Source of the DNA: Oasisia sp. SBJ-2009
Lineage: Eukaryota; Annelida; Polychaeta; Sabellida; Siboglinidae
Direction: 5' to 3'
Assembly: GCA_964017155.1 (NCBI GenBank)
Contig: OZ024856.1
Span: forward strand, 43,647,378-43,711,377
DNA: 64,000 nucleotides
Under the pieces are notes generated by a model. The model saw nothing but the letters and a program-made list of their open reading frames with translations, was not told where the DNA came from and made no database searches. The translations under genes and the position numbers were made by a program. Position 1 is the stretch's first letter, and each line of letters starts with the position of its first letter. Below are positions 49,801-60,352 of this stretch, piece by piece.

Positions 49801-52800
49801 CTTGTTAACATACTGGTGTCACGTGTGTTGCCTCAGATTTCGGCGGGATAATTTGATTGTAGATGTCAGGCAGATGGTATCCCTGATCTCTGTTCATGGT
49901 AGGGGCTCTCTGTCTGATGTATATGGCCTCCTTCACTTTTCTCTTGTGCCAGTTGGATTCACGGGTCAGTACTTTAGTGTTCTTCATGGACACTGAGTGT
50001 CCTGTGGCCCGGCAATGATCTCCTACTCCTGTTGGTTTATCCAGGTTTATGTGTTCTTTGAATCTCTGGCTGAATGTTCTCTTGGTTTCACCTATGTATG
50101 TGTGGCTGCCATGAACAATATATTCACTATTGTGAGTGTTGTTTGTCGTTCGTAGATGTATTCATGTGGGTCACTGGCTCCCAAGATGCACCGGGGCAAG
50201 CGAGGCGGAGGCTGCATGGATCACCAGTTCAAAAGGCCGTCAGAACCCTGGGAGTTGGGGGATGGGTGAGTGGGTTTGAAAAAGCAGTCATGGCACTACT
50301 TTTTTTTTTCACTACATTTTAGTTTTAAAAAGTGTGCAGTGATTTACATTTTCTGATTACTTATCTGCTACAAATCAAATTGCTATTGCTACAAAGTATA
50401 TTGACTACAAATCAGGTTCGGCTGTAACTTAAAACAGTAATTTAAAATTAATAAAACAGCACTTTTTTATAAAGTTGCCTTTCTTTTACTTTAAGACATA
50501 TTTATAAGTGCATTGTAAGCACCGTGTCACATTATTATTTGAAGTAGGAATTAAATATGCTGGTCCATGCAAAATATTTCATGCCATTGGATTGCTATGA
50601 ATGCTGACCGACTGAATATTTCTTCCTAGGTGCATATATCTGTTGGCGGAACTATCGCAGCTGCCCGATGCTGCGGCAGATGTCGCGAAGGAGCTCCCTC
50701 TGGTGGCCACTACGGCGTCCTTTCAACATTACACGCAGCACGTGCATCTCCTTGAGACAATGTGTAAACAGGTGACTTGGCTACAAAACCATCAACAGTC
50801 TGTTTTAATGTGTACATAAATCAGTCTGGATTGCAGTATGGATGGTAGTTTGTATGACTTTAGCTGCATTCAACAAATTTTTATTCCAGAGGAAACAAAC
50901 TCGCACAATATCTGCCTTATTGAGATCTATGAACCTGTTGCCTACACTCTGGAGATCACTTGTGCTAATATTCACATTGCTAATGTTTACAGACTAAAAT
51001 GTTTTTATTGAAACATTGGTTATTGTTTTCATTCGTAAATCACGTATGATAAGCCGGCATCATTTATGCAGCAAAATATGACAAACCTCTGGAGTGGTAT
51101 TCATACTTTATGGAAGTTTGCAGGGTCCAGAAGAATGACAGGTGGCAGATAATTTGTTTTTTACTTATTGTCCCTTGCCCCAGGGGTGAGTGGACACTTT
51201 ATAATGTTTGTTTGCGACCTTCACAATGATCCAAGGTCAGCATCAACCCCCAAGACGCAGTGCTTTAATTTTTTATATTATGATTTGTCAAGAAAATAGT
51301 CTATTCTCATAGAAAATGGTGTGACTTGTGTTGTTTAGTTTATATACCATCATCTAAATTAACTAACAATGTTTCGTGATAATACAGTTTTTGAAGTCTT
51401 GGGATTGTCTTATGTGTGGTCTTCTTTTTTTCCAGTTGCCTGTCATAGCGAAAGGCATTGGAAAGAGAGCTTTCAAGATGCATATAGAATTATTCTTTGA
51501 TGCAATATTCTACAGCCTGGTAAGAAATACATAATTTCGCACTGAACACGTCATCCATTTCATGGTATTGTTATAGTATAAACAACCACCTACATCAGAC
51601 CACTAGTCCGTGTCACCTCCTCACATCAGTGGTCTGTGTAATAGACGACTTATAGGGGCACTGTATGGGATTGAACCTTCCACTCGTAACGGCAAAATTT
51701 GGCCGACCCGCGAGAGGCAGCACCGTCAGTATCTAAAAATATCTTGTTGACGATGTTGCGCAGCCGAGCGGTGCCGACACAACTGCGACAACTGACAAGA
51801 CAAGCGTGCCGCGTGATAACTGTTGTTGCTATTTTTAACTTATGGCTTTTAAAAGTGATCCTGGACAGTGCAGTTGTGGAAACATCTGTAATAGATTGGA
51901 AAACAGAGGCGCATGTCCGTGTTTGATTCAAACGTCAACAAGATATTTTTAGGTACTGATGGTGCTGCCTCCTCGCGGGTCGCCCAGATTTTGTCGTTAC
52001 GAGTGGAAGGTTCAATCCCATACAGTGCCCCTTTAACAGTGCATATGGATAGATTTTGTTCATAAATATGGTGGAAGTTTCTCAAAGAAGATGAGTGAGA
52101 GTCGATTAATCATATGTGACCCCGGCTGATCAAATAAGTGATAAATAAGAAATATGTTGACATATTTTTTACATATTTGAAAAGAGGAGCTATAGTACAT
52201 TACAGTGTTTCAAAAATTATGGTATGATAGGGGTCAGAAAATTAAACTGGAGAAAACCGCCGTTAAAGTTTTGCATTTTGTGCTAGTTAATCAAGAGGGC
52301 TCGCATTAGATTGCGTTAAAATACACATTTTATTTTGGATAAACTGTAGGATGGCTGGAAGTGTTTAAAACAGATGCTATTAATCTATTTTTTATACAAA
52401 CCTAAAAATCATGCCATCTGGCTTTAGATGGCACTCACGCCAAGTGTCAAATCCGGACTATTATTTTGGTCAGCCTTGGTCACATATATATGGAGCTGCT
52501 AAGAACCAGATATTGCACTACACAAAATCAGGCCTTCGTTAGATAATTATATTTTGTTACACATAAATTACAGTTATTACAGATAGATGGAAAGAACATA
52601 ATTGAATGTCAGCTAAACTTGGTCGAATCTCTAGACTTGACACAGCTTATTATAAGAGAAACCTACGATACATACTGTAATACATCGCACCCGAGTGTTT
52701 TCTATTTCTGTCTTCAACATCCTGTGATAATTGATATCCTTTACAAAATTTATAAACAAATCCTGATCTAAAGAGTGTTACTTTTTGAAACAATTACCTC

Positions 52801-53695
52801 ATTGGAGTAGCAACTGATGGTCAAGCCAGGTATCAACATGGTGACATCATGTTTCAGTCATGTGACAATGCGTTGACCTCTACCGCTGCGGGTCAGTGTT
52901 TGGAACAATTGAGTGCGTTCCTTGGGCCAAACATCATGCGGGGCCGAGTGGAACAGTACAACCCAAGGTAACGATGTGTTCGTCAAAATAAAATTATAGA
53001 TCTGCAAAGATCGGTTTGTAACAAAATGGTACTTTGGTTCTTGAAAAGCAGTTGACCTCATCAGACATTTTATTGAAAATTGTGTGAGTGTTGCGGCCAT
53101 TTTTCACAACCTTCATCAATTTACTTGCTTCATTATGAGCTTGTGAAACACCAAGAATATGAGACAAACCTTATGCCCATTAGGTATGTTTTAACCTGGT
53201 TGCATACATGTTCATGCAGTGAAAGGTAACACAAATGTGGAATTAAATTGCTGTGCTGAAAGATTACCTGGGTAATCATACTTCCACAGTGGCAGATGTG
53301 TGCTGCATGCCACTTTTTATGGAAATCACTTATCTGCACTGAAACGTCACATGCAGACTTTTACCTAGACAGATCCATCAAGATGCATTGTGCAGTTGCC
53401 GTAGATTTAATCCAAGCTAGAAAAACATTTCATGCTGATGTAAGATGTATTTATCTTGGGTTAAAATTATCCTGAGTTAAAAAAAATTCGTGTAAACAGT
53501 CACAGACAGTATGTTGTGGAATAAGTGGTTTCACAAATTCAAAGAAGTTGTTGATGCTTCGTAATACTGGAAACATGACTTCACTTGTTGTGTTGTAGGT
53601 ATGTCGAGCAGCTTGACCGGAGTCTCACCATGCCCCCAATGGGGCCGTCTGTGAGGCCAAATGCTGGGCCATCTAGAGGTGGGCCACCCATGTGA
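33546..53695 (+). CDS. Uncharacterised HEAT/ARM-like helical repeat protein (17-exon gene model)
   Basis: I do not recognise this protein by name. Seventeen exons with consistent phases and GT-AG borders give 2157 nt (718 aa), starting MAEQTGVLELLCSSAKIKRD. The whole protein reads as amphipathic helix pairs typical of HEAT/ARM solenoids. Examples are WERKHGALMGFKELL, RFVRETGYYVCGSLV, HAVREAACACIAELGSK, WPVRDASCVACGNFVLCF and IASVRQGAALALANVV, each with the Arg/Val pattern of HEAT second helices. A Ser/Thr/Gly-rich linker (about residues 155-190) and a Pro/Gly-rich C-terminus ending RGGPPM are probably disordered. No signal peptide, membrane segment or enzyme motif is seen. A scaffold or adaptor role is inference only. 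An in-frame upstream ATG at 33474 exists, but 33546 has the better context (AACATGG). Confidence 0.88.
34084..34870 (+). pseudogene. Decayed non-LTR retrotransposon reverse transcriptase
   Basis: In intron 1 of the HEAT-like gene. Fragments read LFADDMKLFN (the [FY]ADD catalytic motif), then DLKSAEKWADTSLLNFHPDK, SLVQPHIEYA, ALENIQRRAKKCIPGYKEL, RLNLPTLSYRRLRGDMI and QLFEEKLDKLW. These are in the order found in LINE ORF2 proteins, from the RT palm to the C-terminal end. Frameshifts and stops (for example in the HIEYA and KERL regions) show it is inactive. Confidence 0.88.
37095..37694 (+). mobile_element. LINE 3' end with (TGTAT)n tail
   Basis: An open frame of about 95 codons reads HPLHEFYHVAQSGCRYISER and [18 protein letters not shown]. 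This is the characteristic end of a family of LINE ORF2 proteins (HPL..EF..LPSGRRYR...NRY..SF.P.AI.LLN). A 3' UTR follows, ending in ATCACAAGAATTTCCTCTAT, and then about 31 TGTAT units (37541-37694). It inserted in intron 3 of the HEAT-like gene, and the tail stops 24 bp before exon 4. A second copy with the same tail is inverted at 25325. Confidence 0.85.
38167..39061. mobile_element. 895-bp non-autonomous transposon with about 37-bp inverted ends
   Basis: In intron 4 of the HEAT-like gene. The left end is TGACGTGTTCTAACGAAATG and the right end is its inverse. Similarity continues for about 37 bp (AGTCGTATGTC against GGTCGTTTGTC). It is flanked on both sides by ATATATA sequence, so any target-site duplication is TA-type and cannot be read. 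The interior is CpG-richer in the middle (38580-38900) and shows no transposase. Confidence 0.75.
39803..47516 (+). CDS. HEAT-like gene exons 5-12
   Basis: The exons are 39803-39903, 40709-40815, 41657-41759, 42483-42569, 43176-43266, 45580-45631, 45969-46078 and 47347-47516. They encode LGDQFSKWLGTGLADNWSQ, VRLAASVATRQFLLGLSEGD, YYVAEGVRIYNQETWRQVM, NHAVREAACACIAELGSK, HVPKLLDALLVCFKDESW, the short Cys-rich ASCVACGNFVLCF exon, the VRQGAALALANVVRAYG repeat and a long charged exon with EIVLGKAREGLAGVEKQEV. Introns 9 and 12 hold large minisatellites that begin within a few bases of the exon 9 and exon 12 donors. Confidence 0.88.
40915..41360. repeat. TA tract and (GTAT)n microsatellite
   Basis: TA-rich runs at 40915-40962 are followed, after about 150 bp, by about 37 GTAT units (41113-41264) grading into TATATG motifs, in intron 6 of the HEAT-like gene. 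Open frames on both strands are repeat artefacts. Confidence 0.95.
41915..42215 (+). mobile_element. tRNA-derived SINE copy
   Basis: A good copy of the SINE at 10140 in intron 7 of the HEAT-like gene. It has the A box AATGGCTCAGGGGTAGA, the B box GTTTCGAATCC, the TCTACATTGCTCCAGTTCAC body and the tail CACTATATAAGAACTTACC followed by T-rich sequence. Confidence 0.85.
43270..44270. repeat. 16-bp minisatellite starting at the exon 9 donor
   Basis: Units like GTGGACGCTAGAGTCT fill intron 9 from 3 bp after the GT of the exon 9 donor. Units vary between GACACT, GACGCT, GGCGCT and GGCATT. A block of about 358 bp is duplicated in tandem: the rare variant GTCTGGACGCTAGAGTTTGT is at 43471 and again at 43829, and many other variants follow in the same order. 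The array therefore has higher-order structure. Confidence 0.92.
44271..45175. repeat. 19-bp minisatellite, second half of the intron 9 array
   Basis: Here the unit gains 3 bp (GTGGACACTACTAGAGTCT or ...GAGTAT), giving 19-bp periodicity to about 45170. The GAGTAT variant occupies a central patch (44385-44680) and GAGTCT both flanks, showing local homogenisation. The two arrays together fill most of intron 9 of the HEAT-like gene. Confidence 0.92.
46544..47195. repeat. Compound (TTCG)n and (TTCCATTCA)n microsatellite
   Basis: About 27 TTCG units grade through TTCGTTCCA into TTCCATTCATTCA units over about 650 bp of intron 11 of the HEAT-like gene. The 252-codon Ser/Phe/His/Arg frame across it is an artefact. 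The entry sequence TTGATTAAACTTTCG resembles a retrotransposon 3' end, so the array may also have started as a LINE tail. Confidence 0.92.
47531..48193. repeat. 44-bp minisatellite, about 15 copies
   Basis: Units containing GGGGACAAGATAGTGATGTT and ATAAAGAGGAGTATCATTAG repeat almost without change. They start 14 bp after the exon 12 donor of the HEAT-like gene. The only frequent variant is AAGTTAGTG for AAGATAGTG. Such uniformity indicates recent expansion. Confidence 0.95.
48206..49169. mobile_element. piggyBac-like non-autonomous element
   Basis: In intron 12 of the HEAT-like gene, directly after the 44-bp array. A TTAA at 48206-48209 precedes CCCATTAGACCCC; the right end reads GGGGTCTAAAGGG followed by TTAA at 49166-49169. 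The ends are inverted with one mismatch over 13 bp and bounded by TTAA, the target-site duplication of piggyBac elements. The 956-bp interior shows no transposase. Confidence 0.65.
49720..50140 (-). pseudogene. Penelope-like element 3' fragment with GIY-YIG domain
   Basis: The minus strand reads EYIVHGSHTYIGETKRTFSQ, then FKEHINLDKPTGVGDHCRAT, then HSVSMKNTKVLTRESNW, and ends near APTMNRDQGYHLPDIYNQ before a stop. YIGET is the YIG part of a GIY-YIG endonuclease as found at the C-terminus of Penelope-like retroelements. The first motif (GIY) is degenerate or missing and the RT part is absent. The 3' sequence (49724-49785) is shared with the inverted repeat at 5238-5646. It sits in intron 12, ending about 15 bp before exon 13. 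Confidence 0.82.
50156..53695 (+). CDS. HEAT-like gene exons 13-17 and stop
   Basis: The exons are 50156-50265, 50630-50771, 51436-51519, 52858-52967 and 53599-53695. Exon 13 encodes a basic loop (APKMHRGKRGGGCMDHQFKR) followed by PSEPWELGDG. Exon 14 encodes CIYLLAELSQLPDAAADVAK. Exon 15 encodes AKGIGKRAFKMHIELFFDAI. Exon 16 encodes the QCLEQLSAFLGPNIMRGRVE repeat. Exon 17 encodes YVEQLDRSL and the Pro/Gly-rich end before TGA at 53693-53695. The exon 13 acceptor follows a Penelope-like fragment by about 15 bp. Confidence 0.87.
51655..52031. mobile_element. MITE with about 100-bp inverted repeats
   Basis: In intron 15 of the HEAT-like gene. The left end GGGGCACTGTATGGGATTGA is matched in inverse at the right end. 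Pairing continues through CTTCCACTCGTAACG, GACCCGCGAG, GCAGCACC and AAAAATATCTTGTTGACG for about 100 bp with few mismatches. The core is short and non-coding. Flanks are TTATA at left and TTTAA at right, so the duplication is at most 2-3 bp. Confidence 0.8.
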
Positions 53696-55416
53696 ACACA
53701 ACACAGCAACTGGCCAGTGGTCAGTGCTTGCAGACACAATGGTCAAGACCAGTAGTAGTGACTGCAGACACAGCTAATTGTGATTACGAGTACATAGTGC
53801 CACATGTTCTTATGATTCTCCCAGAGAGCAAGTTTGGATGATTAACTGCAACTACACGTGTACATTCTGTCAGTGAGGGCTCTCGCACTAAGATAAGTTC
53901 ATTGGGGAAATTTATTGCTAAACAGAATATATTGTTCAATAATTTAGTAAGTTTTTTCTAAATGCAAAAATCCCCCACCGTATCGTAGAGGATAATATTT
54001 CAGTGAAACACCTGCGAGTTTCCTGAAAGAATGTCCTTGGTTTTGACAGATTTCGTTGTATTGTTGAGAAATGAGCTCGTAAAATGTTAGGTTCTGTCGT
54101 GTTGTCGGTGGATTGTGAAGTGCAAATGTCGCATGCTATAACAGTCGGAACTAGTCACTGTGTAATACTACCACAGATGAACTCATGTGATACTGTCGTA
54201 GATCGTCTACTCCTCACAACTCTGGATTGTCTGAATGTCATTTAAACCATATATTATGACTACACTAATTTATTGTTTTCTCAGAAACCTTTCTGTCAGG
54301 GATATATTCCTGAGAAACTCGGACAAATTTTACTTCTGCTTATGGTTGACCCAAAGTAAGTTGAGACGTGATTGTTTAATTAAATTGACTGTTTGATGAA
54401 GTCCTGTCCTTAATGTTAGCTATTTTGTTACCTCATGCAACCTTGTTGGTGGGTGTCACATGAGAATTAATTTTCAGGAACATTGCAGGGGAGTTGATGA
54501 AGCTGTGACAATTAGTGTCTTCATTTACCCTGCCACTCCCACAGTTTCTGGTTTTAACAGGACAGAAACTGATAATTCAGGGCTACTTTGTGTGTGACAA
54601 CAATCAAAGAACCACTTGCGATTGACATAAGACTGGTGCAAGTGGAACAATTTATGTGTATCCATTGCAATGTTGAAGCCAGCGACAACTCCAGCCATAC
54701 TTTTAGTTGTAACAAAAGGCTATTAACTTATTGTTGTACATTTAAAGGTGCCTGCCCACTACATTTTTACTTGATTGTTTCGTAGGCTGATTTCTTGACA
54801 GTTCTGTCCTATCTGACAACCGTGTCAGGCTTCTTTGAATGTTTGATGTTTAGTTTTGCCGAAATCATCAAAACACTAGTTAGATATAACTGTCTGATAA
54901 AATGTTTGCAAAGATGGTAACATTAAGCATTTAAGAGACCTTCCAAATGCAAATTCCCCAGTCAGACAATCAAAGTAAACTGTTTCTTATTGATAGGATA
55001 TATAGTAAAAAATGTACAATGTCAGACATGATCTTGAATCAAGAGTCGACTATGAATTAAGAAGGAGACAGAATACAGAATAAGACCCCAATTTGGTGAT
55101 ATTTATCACAGAGGTATGTGGATAAAAATGGTCGTTGGTGGTCTGTTTGTGGATGACGAAGTGGGTGGAATGTGCATTATTTAATGCTTTCTACGCACCC
55201 TGGTCTTGAACTACTGAATGCCATATTAAACCAGTAATACAATTGGTGTCAATATATAAATCATGTCGGGAACATCTTCATTGATGTGTATAATGTATTG
55301 TTAACTTAAAACCCGGAAATCATGCATCGCTTTGTTATGATTGTTTCAAAATGTTTTTTATCCTGTATAATCCGAATGTTGTTTCGTGAATGATAACTAA
55401 ATGTTGACAAATGTTT
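53696..55416 (+). other. Probable 3' UTR of the HEAT-like gene
   Basis: There is no coding signal. The stretch is unusually free of tandem repeats and transposon motifs compared with its surroundings and ends at the first AATAAA I found after the stop codon. Both facts fit a long 3' UTR, but this rests on position only. Confidence 0.45.
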
Positions 55417-55422
55417 AATAAA
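55417..55422 (+). terminator. Candidate polyadenylation signal
   Basis: AATAAA about 1.7 kb after the stop codon, followed within 30 bp by the GT-rich GTTGGTAAACTGTGAAACATTGTG. It is the best candidate for the 3' end of the HEAT-like gene. Confidence 0.45.
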
Positions 55423-55570
55423 CTCTAGTTGGTAAACTGTGAAACATTGTGAGTTATTTAATGAATAAATATCACCCGTCCTGGGTACTGTACTTATGCA
55501 CAGAGTTGTACGTGGCAGGAATTACATGAGAGTTTCTTAATAAGGTGTTTTACATCTTGGATACATCAAA

Positions 55571-56205
55571 TAATTATAGTAATATGCTAACTGTGGATCA
55601 ATGTGTCTCTCCTCATGGCTGATAAGGTCTAGGGGATCATTTCACAAAATATATAGTAATATGCTAACTGTGGATCAATGTGTCTCTCCTCATGGCTGAT
55701 AAAGTCTAGGGGATCATTTCACAAAATATATAGTAATATGCTAACTGTGGATCAATGTGTCTCTCCTCATGGCTGATAAAGTCTAGGGGATCATTTCACA
55801 AAATATATAGTAATATGCTAACTGTGGATCATTGTAAATGTCTCTCCTCACGGCTGATAAAGTCTAGGGGATCAGTTCACCAAATATATAGTAATATGCT
55901 AACTGTGGATCATTGTAAATGTCTCTCCTCACGGCTGATAAAGTCAGGGATCAGTTCACCAAATATATAGTAATATGCTAACTGTGGATCATTGTAAATG
56001 TCTCTCCTCACGGCTGATAAAGTCTAGGGGATCATTTCACCAAATATATAGTAATATGCTAACTGTGGATCTTTGTGTCACTCCTTACGGCTGATAAAGT
56101 GTAGGGGATCATTTCACCAAATATATAGTAATATGCTAACTGTGGATCATTGTAAGTGTCTCTCCTCACGGCTGACAAAATCTAGGGGATCATTTCACTA
56201 ATGTT
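55571..56205. repeat. 77-81-bp tandem repeat, about 8-9 copies
   Basis: Each unit contains AGTAATATGCTAACTGTGGA and GGCTGATAAAGTCTAGGGGA. GCTAAC recurs at 55586, 55663, 55740, 55817, 55898, 55977, 56058 and 56135. The first four units are 77 bp; later ones gain a GTAAAT insertion. Confidence 0.93.
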
Positions 56206-57600
56206 AAACCCGATTTTATGGTTCTTAATAGTGATCTTGAAACTTGAAAAATGACAATACCATGATGTGCCAGCGGGACATTGTTGTGGAAATGTCCTGT
56301 AATGTAGCAATGGATATTAATTTTGTGCTACGAATAAAATTCCTTTAATTTAATAAAGAATTTTATTTGAGGATGATTTCTCTGTAAGAGCTCTTCATTG
56401 AAATGAACAGATCCCTAATCTCCTTTTATTTGTTTTCATTTGCTTCACTGGACCGTAAACCTATGGGCTATCAATGGTGGTGTATTTGAGAAAAAACATT
56501 AAATTGTTTTCAGTGAAAAATGAATTCTACTGGTAGCACTGTGATGTTATTTAACATTATTGCAGGCTGAATGCAGTGCTATAGTTGGTGACAGGAACAA
56601 GTTTAAGTTCAAGTGGTGATAAATACTCCCTTTGGCGGGGGCAGTGGGTAAGAGACAGTGATTTAAACATAGGTGCAGTTTGCCTAAAAAGGGCCGTATT
56701 TCATGTGTATATTTTATGTCTACAGTTGAATACTTCCATGTCTATCACCTAGTAGCCTTAGTACTCGTATATTTCATGGTGTCTAGGGCAGACTATAAAT
56801 AAAATGTCACAGTTAATGGTCAAAATAAGCCTGCGTCATTGCACTGTCGTAAAAGTCACAGACATGAACTGACATACACATGTATATGTCAATCAAGTGG
56901 ATATACAGGTGTGTATATATATATATATATATATTACTGTGACATTTACAGTAATAGTCACTTGATTGACTTGCGTCAGTACACGTCTCTGTCATTTCTT
57001 ATATACGCATACATACCGTGACCAACATCACAATGACAAACGTCTCACAATGCCCTCTGTAAATGTCACAGTAATATATATTCACTCATGCTTACAACTT
57101 CCTGTAGAATCTCAAAACTCGCAAATCAAAACTGATCAATTGACAATTTTCTTATATACCGAATTATTGCTATTATTGTAAAGACAAATTCCAGAACTGC
57201 AATAAATGTAACAATGTTTTAGACAAGTTATATACTTGTTCTGCTTTTATCTTTCATGATTATGCACAGAACAATATACCTGTTTCTGTCATCAGTGGAT
57301 TCTACTGATGCAACCCAATGCTAAGTTATTTTGGTACAACTAACAAATAAAATTATCAGTTGGAATTTGTTGCCCTTAATTATTATTATCATAAATGATT
57401 ACATAGCAAATATGCTTTAATGTTTTTGTTATAACAGAATTGGAAAATGTGGAATTTGTTACCTGTTTTCTATCTTTTCAGATTCATTTAATATTTAGTA
57501 CAGTTGACTAATAAATAGAGGTCACGTAATGTTTTCAATTTGTTTATATAGTTTATACATTGACTAATGTTAATAGTGGATACATAGATCACCGTTTGTT
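56206..57600. other. Intergenic, nothing assigned
   Basis: AT-rich sequence with a TA run at 56913-56932. I see no coding frame, RNA gene or bounded element. Confidence 0.5.
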
Positions 57601-57604
57601 GCAA

Positions 57605-58095
57605 TATCAATCAATCACTTTATTGTCCTTAAAAAGGATATGCATTGTACGAAGTAGTCTTATATACAATTATACATAGTCACATATATATAATTATATA
57701 TATAATGTTATACATATAATTATATATGTATGTATGTTGCACCAAACATTGATTCATATCCCCAATATATATACATTTCAAACTGTAGGACCTTATAATA
57801 TATAGTACCACATATATACTACAACAATGGAACCATGTGTAATTCTAAGTAATATTTAAATTAAACAGAACATGCATGTGAATGAACCGTTTCTGCCTAA
57901 ATCCCCTAATAGAAATTATGTTGATAAGATTAATAATTGTTTTCACTAAGGCCAAAGAAAGATATAATTTATATATATACTATTATATATATATATATAT
58001 ATATAATTATATATATATATATATATATATATAATTATATATATATATAATATATTGTGTTTTATATATATATATATATTATATATATTTATATA

Positions 58096-58127
<32 letters not shown>

Positions 58128-58170
58128 ATGTTTTATATATATTATAAAAACATATATAATATATATATAC
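57605..58170. repeat. AT-rich satellite-like region with a possible LINE tail
   Basis: At 57606 the inverse strand would read a short run ending ATAAAGTGATTGATTGAT, a common LINE 3' end with a tetranucleotide tail. Beyond it, TA-rich tracts (57660-57730 and 57965-58165) dominate. The repeat assignment is firm and the LINE reading is tentative. Confidence 0.6.
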
Positions 58171-58255
58171 TGATTAGTATTATCAGCTCTGCTAATTGCC
58201 CCACTTTCAATTCTGAATATGATAATTTAGATGCGTGGCGCCATCCCCGTGCCCT

Positions 58256-58375
58256 GGCCTAGCCCTAGAGGCTGGCCTAGGGGCTAGCCCTAGGGGCTAG
58301 GCCTAGGGGCTAGGCCTAGGGGCTAGCCCTAGGGGCTAGGCCTAGGGGCTAGGCCTAGGGCTAGGCTCGGCTTGC
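58256..58375. repeat. GC-rich 13-14-bp tandem repeat
   Basis: About eight units of GGCTAGGCCTAGGG and GGCTAGCCCTAGGG. It is strikingly GC-rich inside AT-rich DNA and partly palindromic (CCTAGG, GGCCTAGG). Confidence 0.85.
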
Positions 58376-59485
58376 TTGCTTTGCCTTTGGCAAAGCCGGG
58401 CTTTGGACCACGGACGAAGCCGAAGTAGTCTTATTGCAGTACAATAATTATTGTTCAAACGTGACATTTGTCTGCAAACTTATTCGAAGGCCTATAAAAT
58501 AAGCCCATTTTAGATTTCTCTTTGTAACTTTTAATGACATTTTGTCATAACAATCGCACGCCTACCTAATGACGTACATCAGGTGATGACTCTAGCTACT
58601 CCTGTGACGCGCCGTGACTCCGTGAGGCAAAAGTTTATTCGAGGTCGGAGCAAGTTAAAGGTCGAACGGCACCGGATAGCGTTGTGTCAATATGTCCATG
58701 TGTGAAGGCAACGCATCCTCACGCGCCAGGTGTCGCTCTGGCTGACCCCGTCAGTGCCAACTCTTCTTTATTCCTGGCTCATCCATTTCAAAAACTATCG
58801 CCCACGAGAACTTTGGTCAGCCACCGTTCATATGATATAATTTTTTCTATTTTCACCACAAGTGCGCTGTTTATGTTACATGCAATGTTTAGGACGTGAA
58901 AGGGTCATTATATTGGGATTCCCACTATATAGCCATGTACGTATTCGTCTACAAATTGGGGCGGCTATTTGCGCTGTTGACACAGTATAGCGACTATACG
59001 TACATTAGGCTAGCGAATTCAATTACTATAATTGCATAGTTCGATTCCGCTCACTCCCCGTCTTTACGAGGACGATCGGTCCTAAGTAGTAGCTTATCGC
59101 AAAGACCCCTGGCTTGCGTTAAGGAGGTAAAGCCCCACCTTAAGGATGTATTTTTGTTTTTAAATATATTCACGCATGACCAAAGAACGCGTAAGCAGAA
59201 TGGTAGTGAAACTCCAGCTCTCACCCCAGTAAGTATCGCATTGTTTATGGAATAATTCGGGTTGGAGTAGCCTCGATTACCAGGCTCCATAACTTTGGAG
59301 GGGTTATGAAATAAAGCTTGTCCGAACCCTCTCCTTTTTTAAACCCTTATAACGAATAGCTTCCGATTTCCATCAATTACCCATACGAATCAATTATAGT
59401 TAACGATTTATTGCGTAAGCTGTAAAGAGAAAGGCACAGGATTCATATGCATAATAGTAATTCTTCTGGATGCCATGTCTCTTCC
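58376..59485. other. Intergenic, nothing assigned
   Basis: A CpG-richer block spans about 58580-59060. Short open frames at 58684-58899 (plus) and 59051-59290 (minus) have no recognisable motif and I do not call them genes. Confidence 0.4.
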
Positions 59486-59489
59486 ACGC

Positions 59490-59915
59490 GTCAGTGATCA
59501 CGGTCCTCCAAACCGCATGGCAATCGTGTTTTTAATAAAATTAGCAGTTCTGTTGCTTTCGCTGGCGTCCTCTTCATCTTTTCCCTTCAATCTTTTTTTT
59601 GTTACTATGTGTTCTACAATTTTATATCTCGTGATATGCCCTATAAATCGTGTATGTCTTATTCTAATCGTTATAATATTTGGAAGTTCTTCGTTGCTTT
59701 TTTCTGTCCACGAAACTATCATCGATGGTGTGTTGTGTGATTTTAATGTCCAGGATTCACAAATATATGGGCTCAATGTAATGTTGCAATACTCGATTTA
59801 TCACATAAACTTTTAAAACGATCTGTTACTTGAACTGTTTGACGTCGCATCGGCCGTCATATGTTATTATTGATCCAAGATAATTGAATGTTTGGACTTT
59901 GAGATGACCATGCAT
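59490..59915 (-). pseudogene. Decayed LINE ORF2 C-terminal fragment
   Basis: The minus strand reads HLKVQTFNYLGSIITYDGRC, then after a break CESWTLKSHN, SWTEKSNEELPNII and RHTRFIGHITRYKIVEHIVT followed by KKRLKGKDEED. These match the LINE series 'F.YLGS.IT.DG.C', 'WT.K.NEE' and 'R...FGHI.R...LE......GK..GKR'. Stops and frameshifts show it is inactive. Confidence 0.8.
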
Positions 59916-60307
59916 ATAATTATACAATTATATAATAGTTGGTACTGAAACATATCCTTAGGACGCTTGGGGCAATTGGTGTATAAACCTTTCTTTTAAA
60001 TTTACACTGTGTCGTGTTCCATAGTCCTCGAAGGTGCCCCGTTTCTTGCCATTAGAAGAATCTAAAGTTAAATGACGCCATCTGCGAAACGCTTGAGAAC
60101 TATGGATCCAATTTGATGGGTGAAGCCAGTGGAAAAGTTGTAGATCTAAATGTGATTCTCAAAAGGGCTCCGCCTTCAGATGTCACGATCCAAGATAGCA
60201 TGATAAAAGCACGACAGAGGAGTAATCTTTAGCGAGCCTGAAGGGGTAAAATTGAAAGTTTGTGAGCTTTCTTAGCCTACCCAATCACTATAGCCCGATG
60301 GCTCGGA

Positions 60308-60309
<2 letters not shown>

Positions 60310-60351
<42 letters not shown>

Positions 60352-60352
60352 C
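60310..60352. repeat. (GCAC)n microsatellite
   Basis: About ten CGCA units. The following AATAAAACGG and the composition of the flanks do not show a clear transposon. Confidence 0.9.

Noticed and set aside
59475..59816. Plus-strand hydrophobic 113-codon frame as a membrane protein
   Set aside because: The minus strand carries recognisable LINE ORF2 remnants over the same bases, which explains the open frame.
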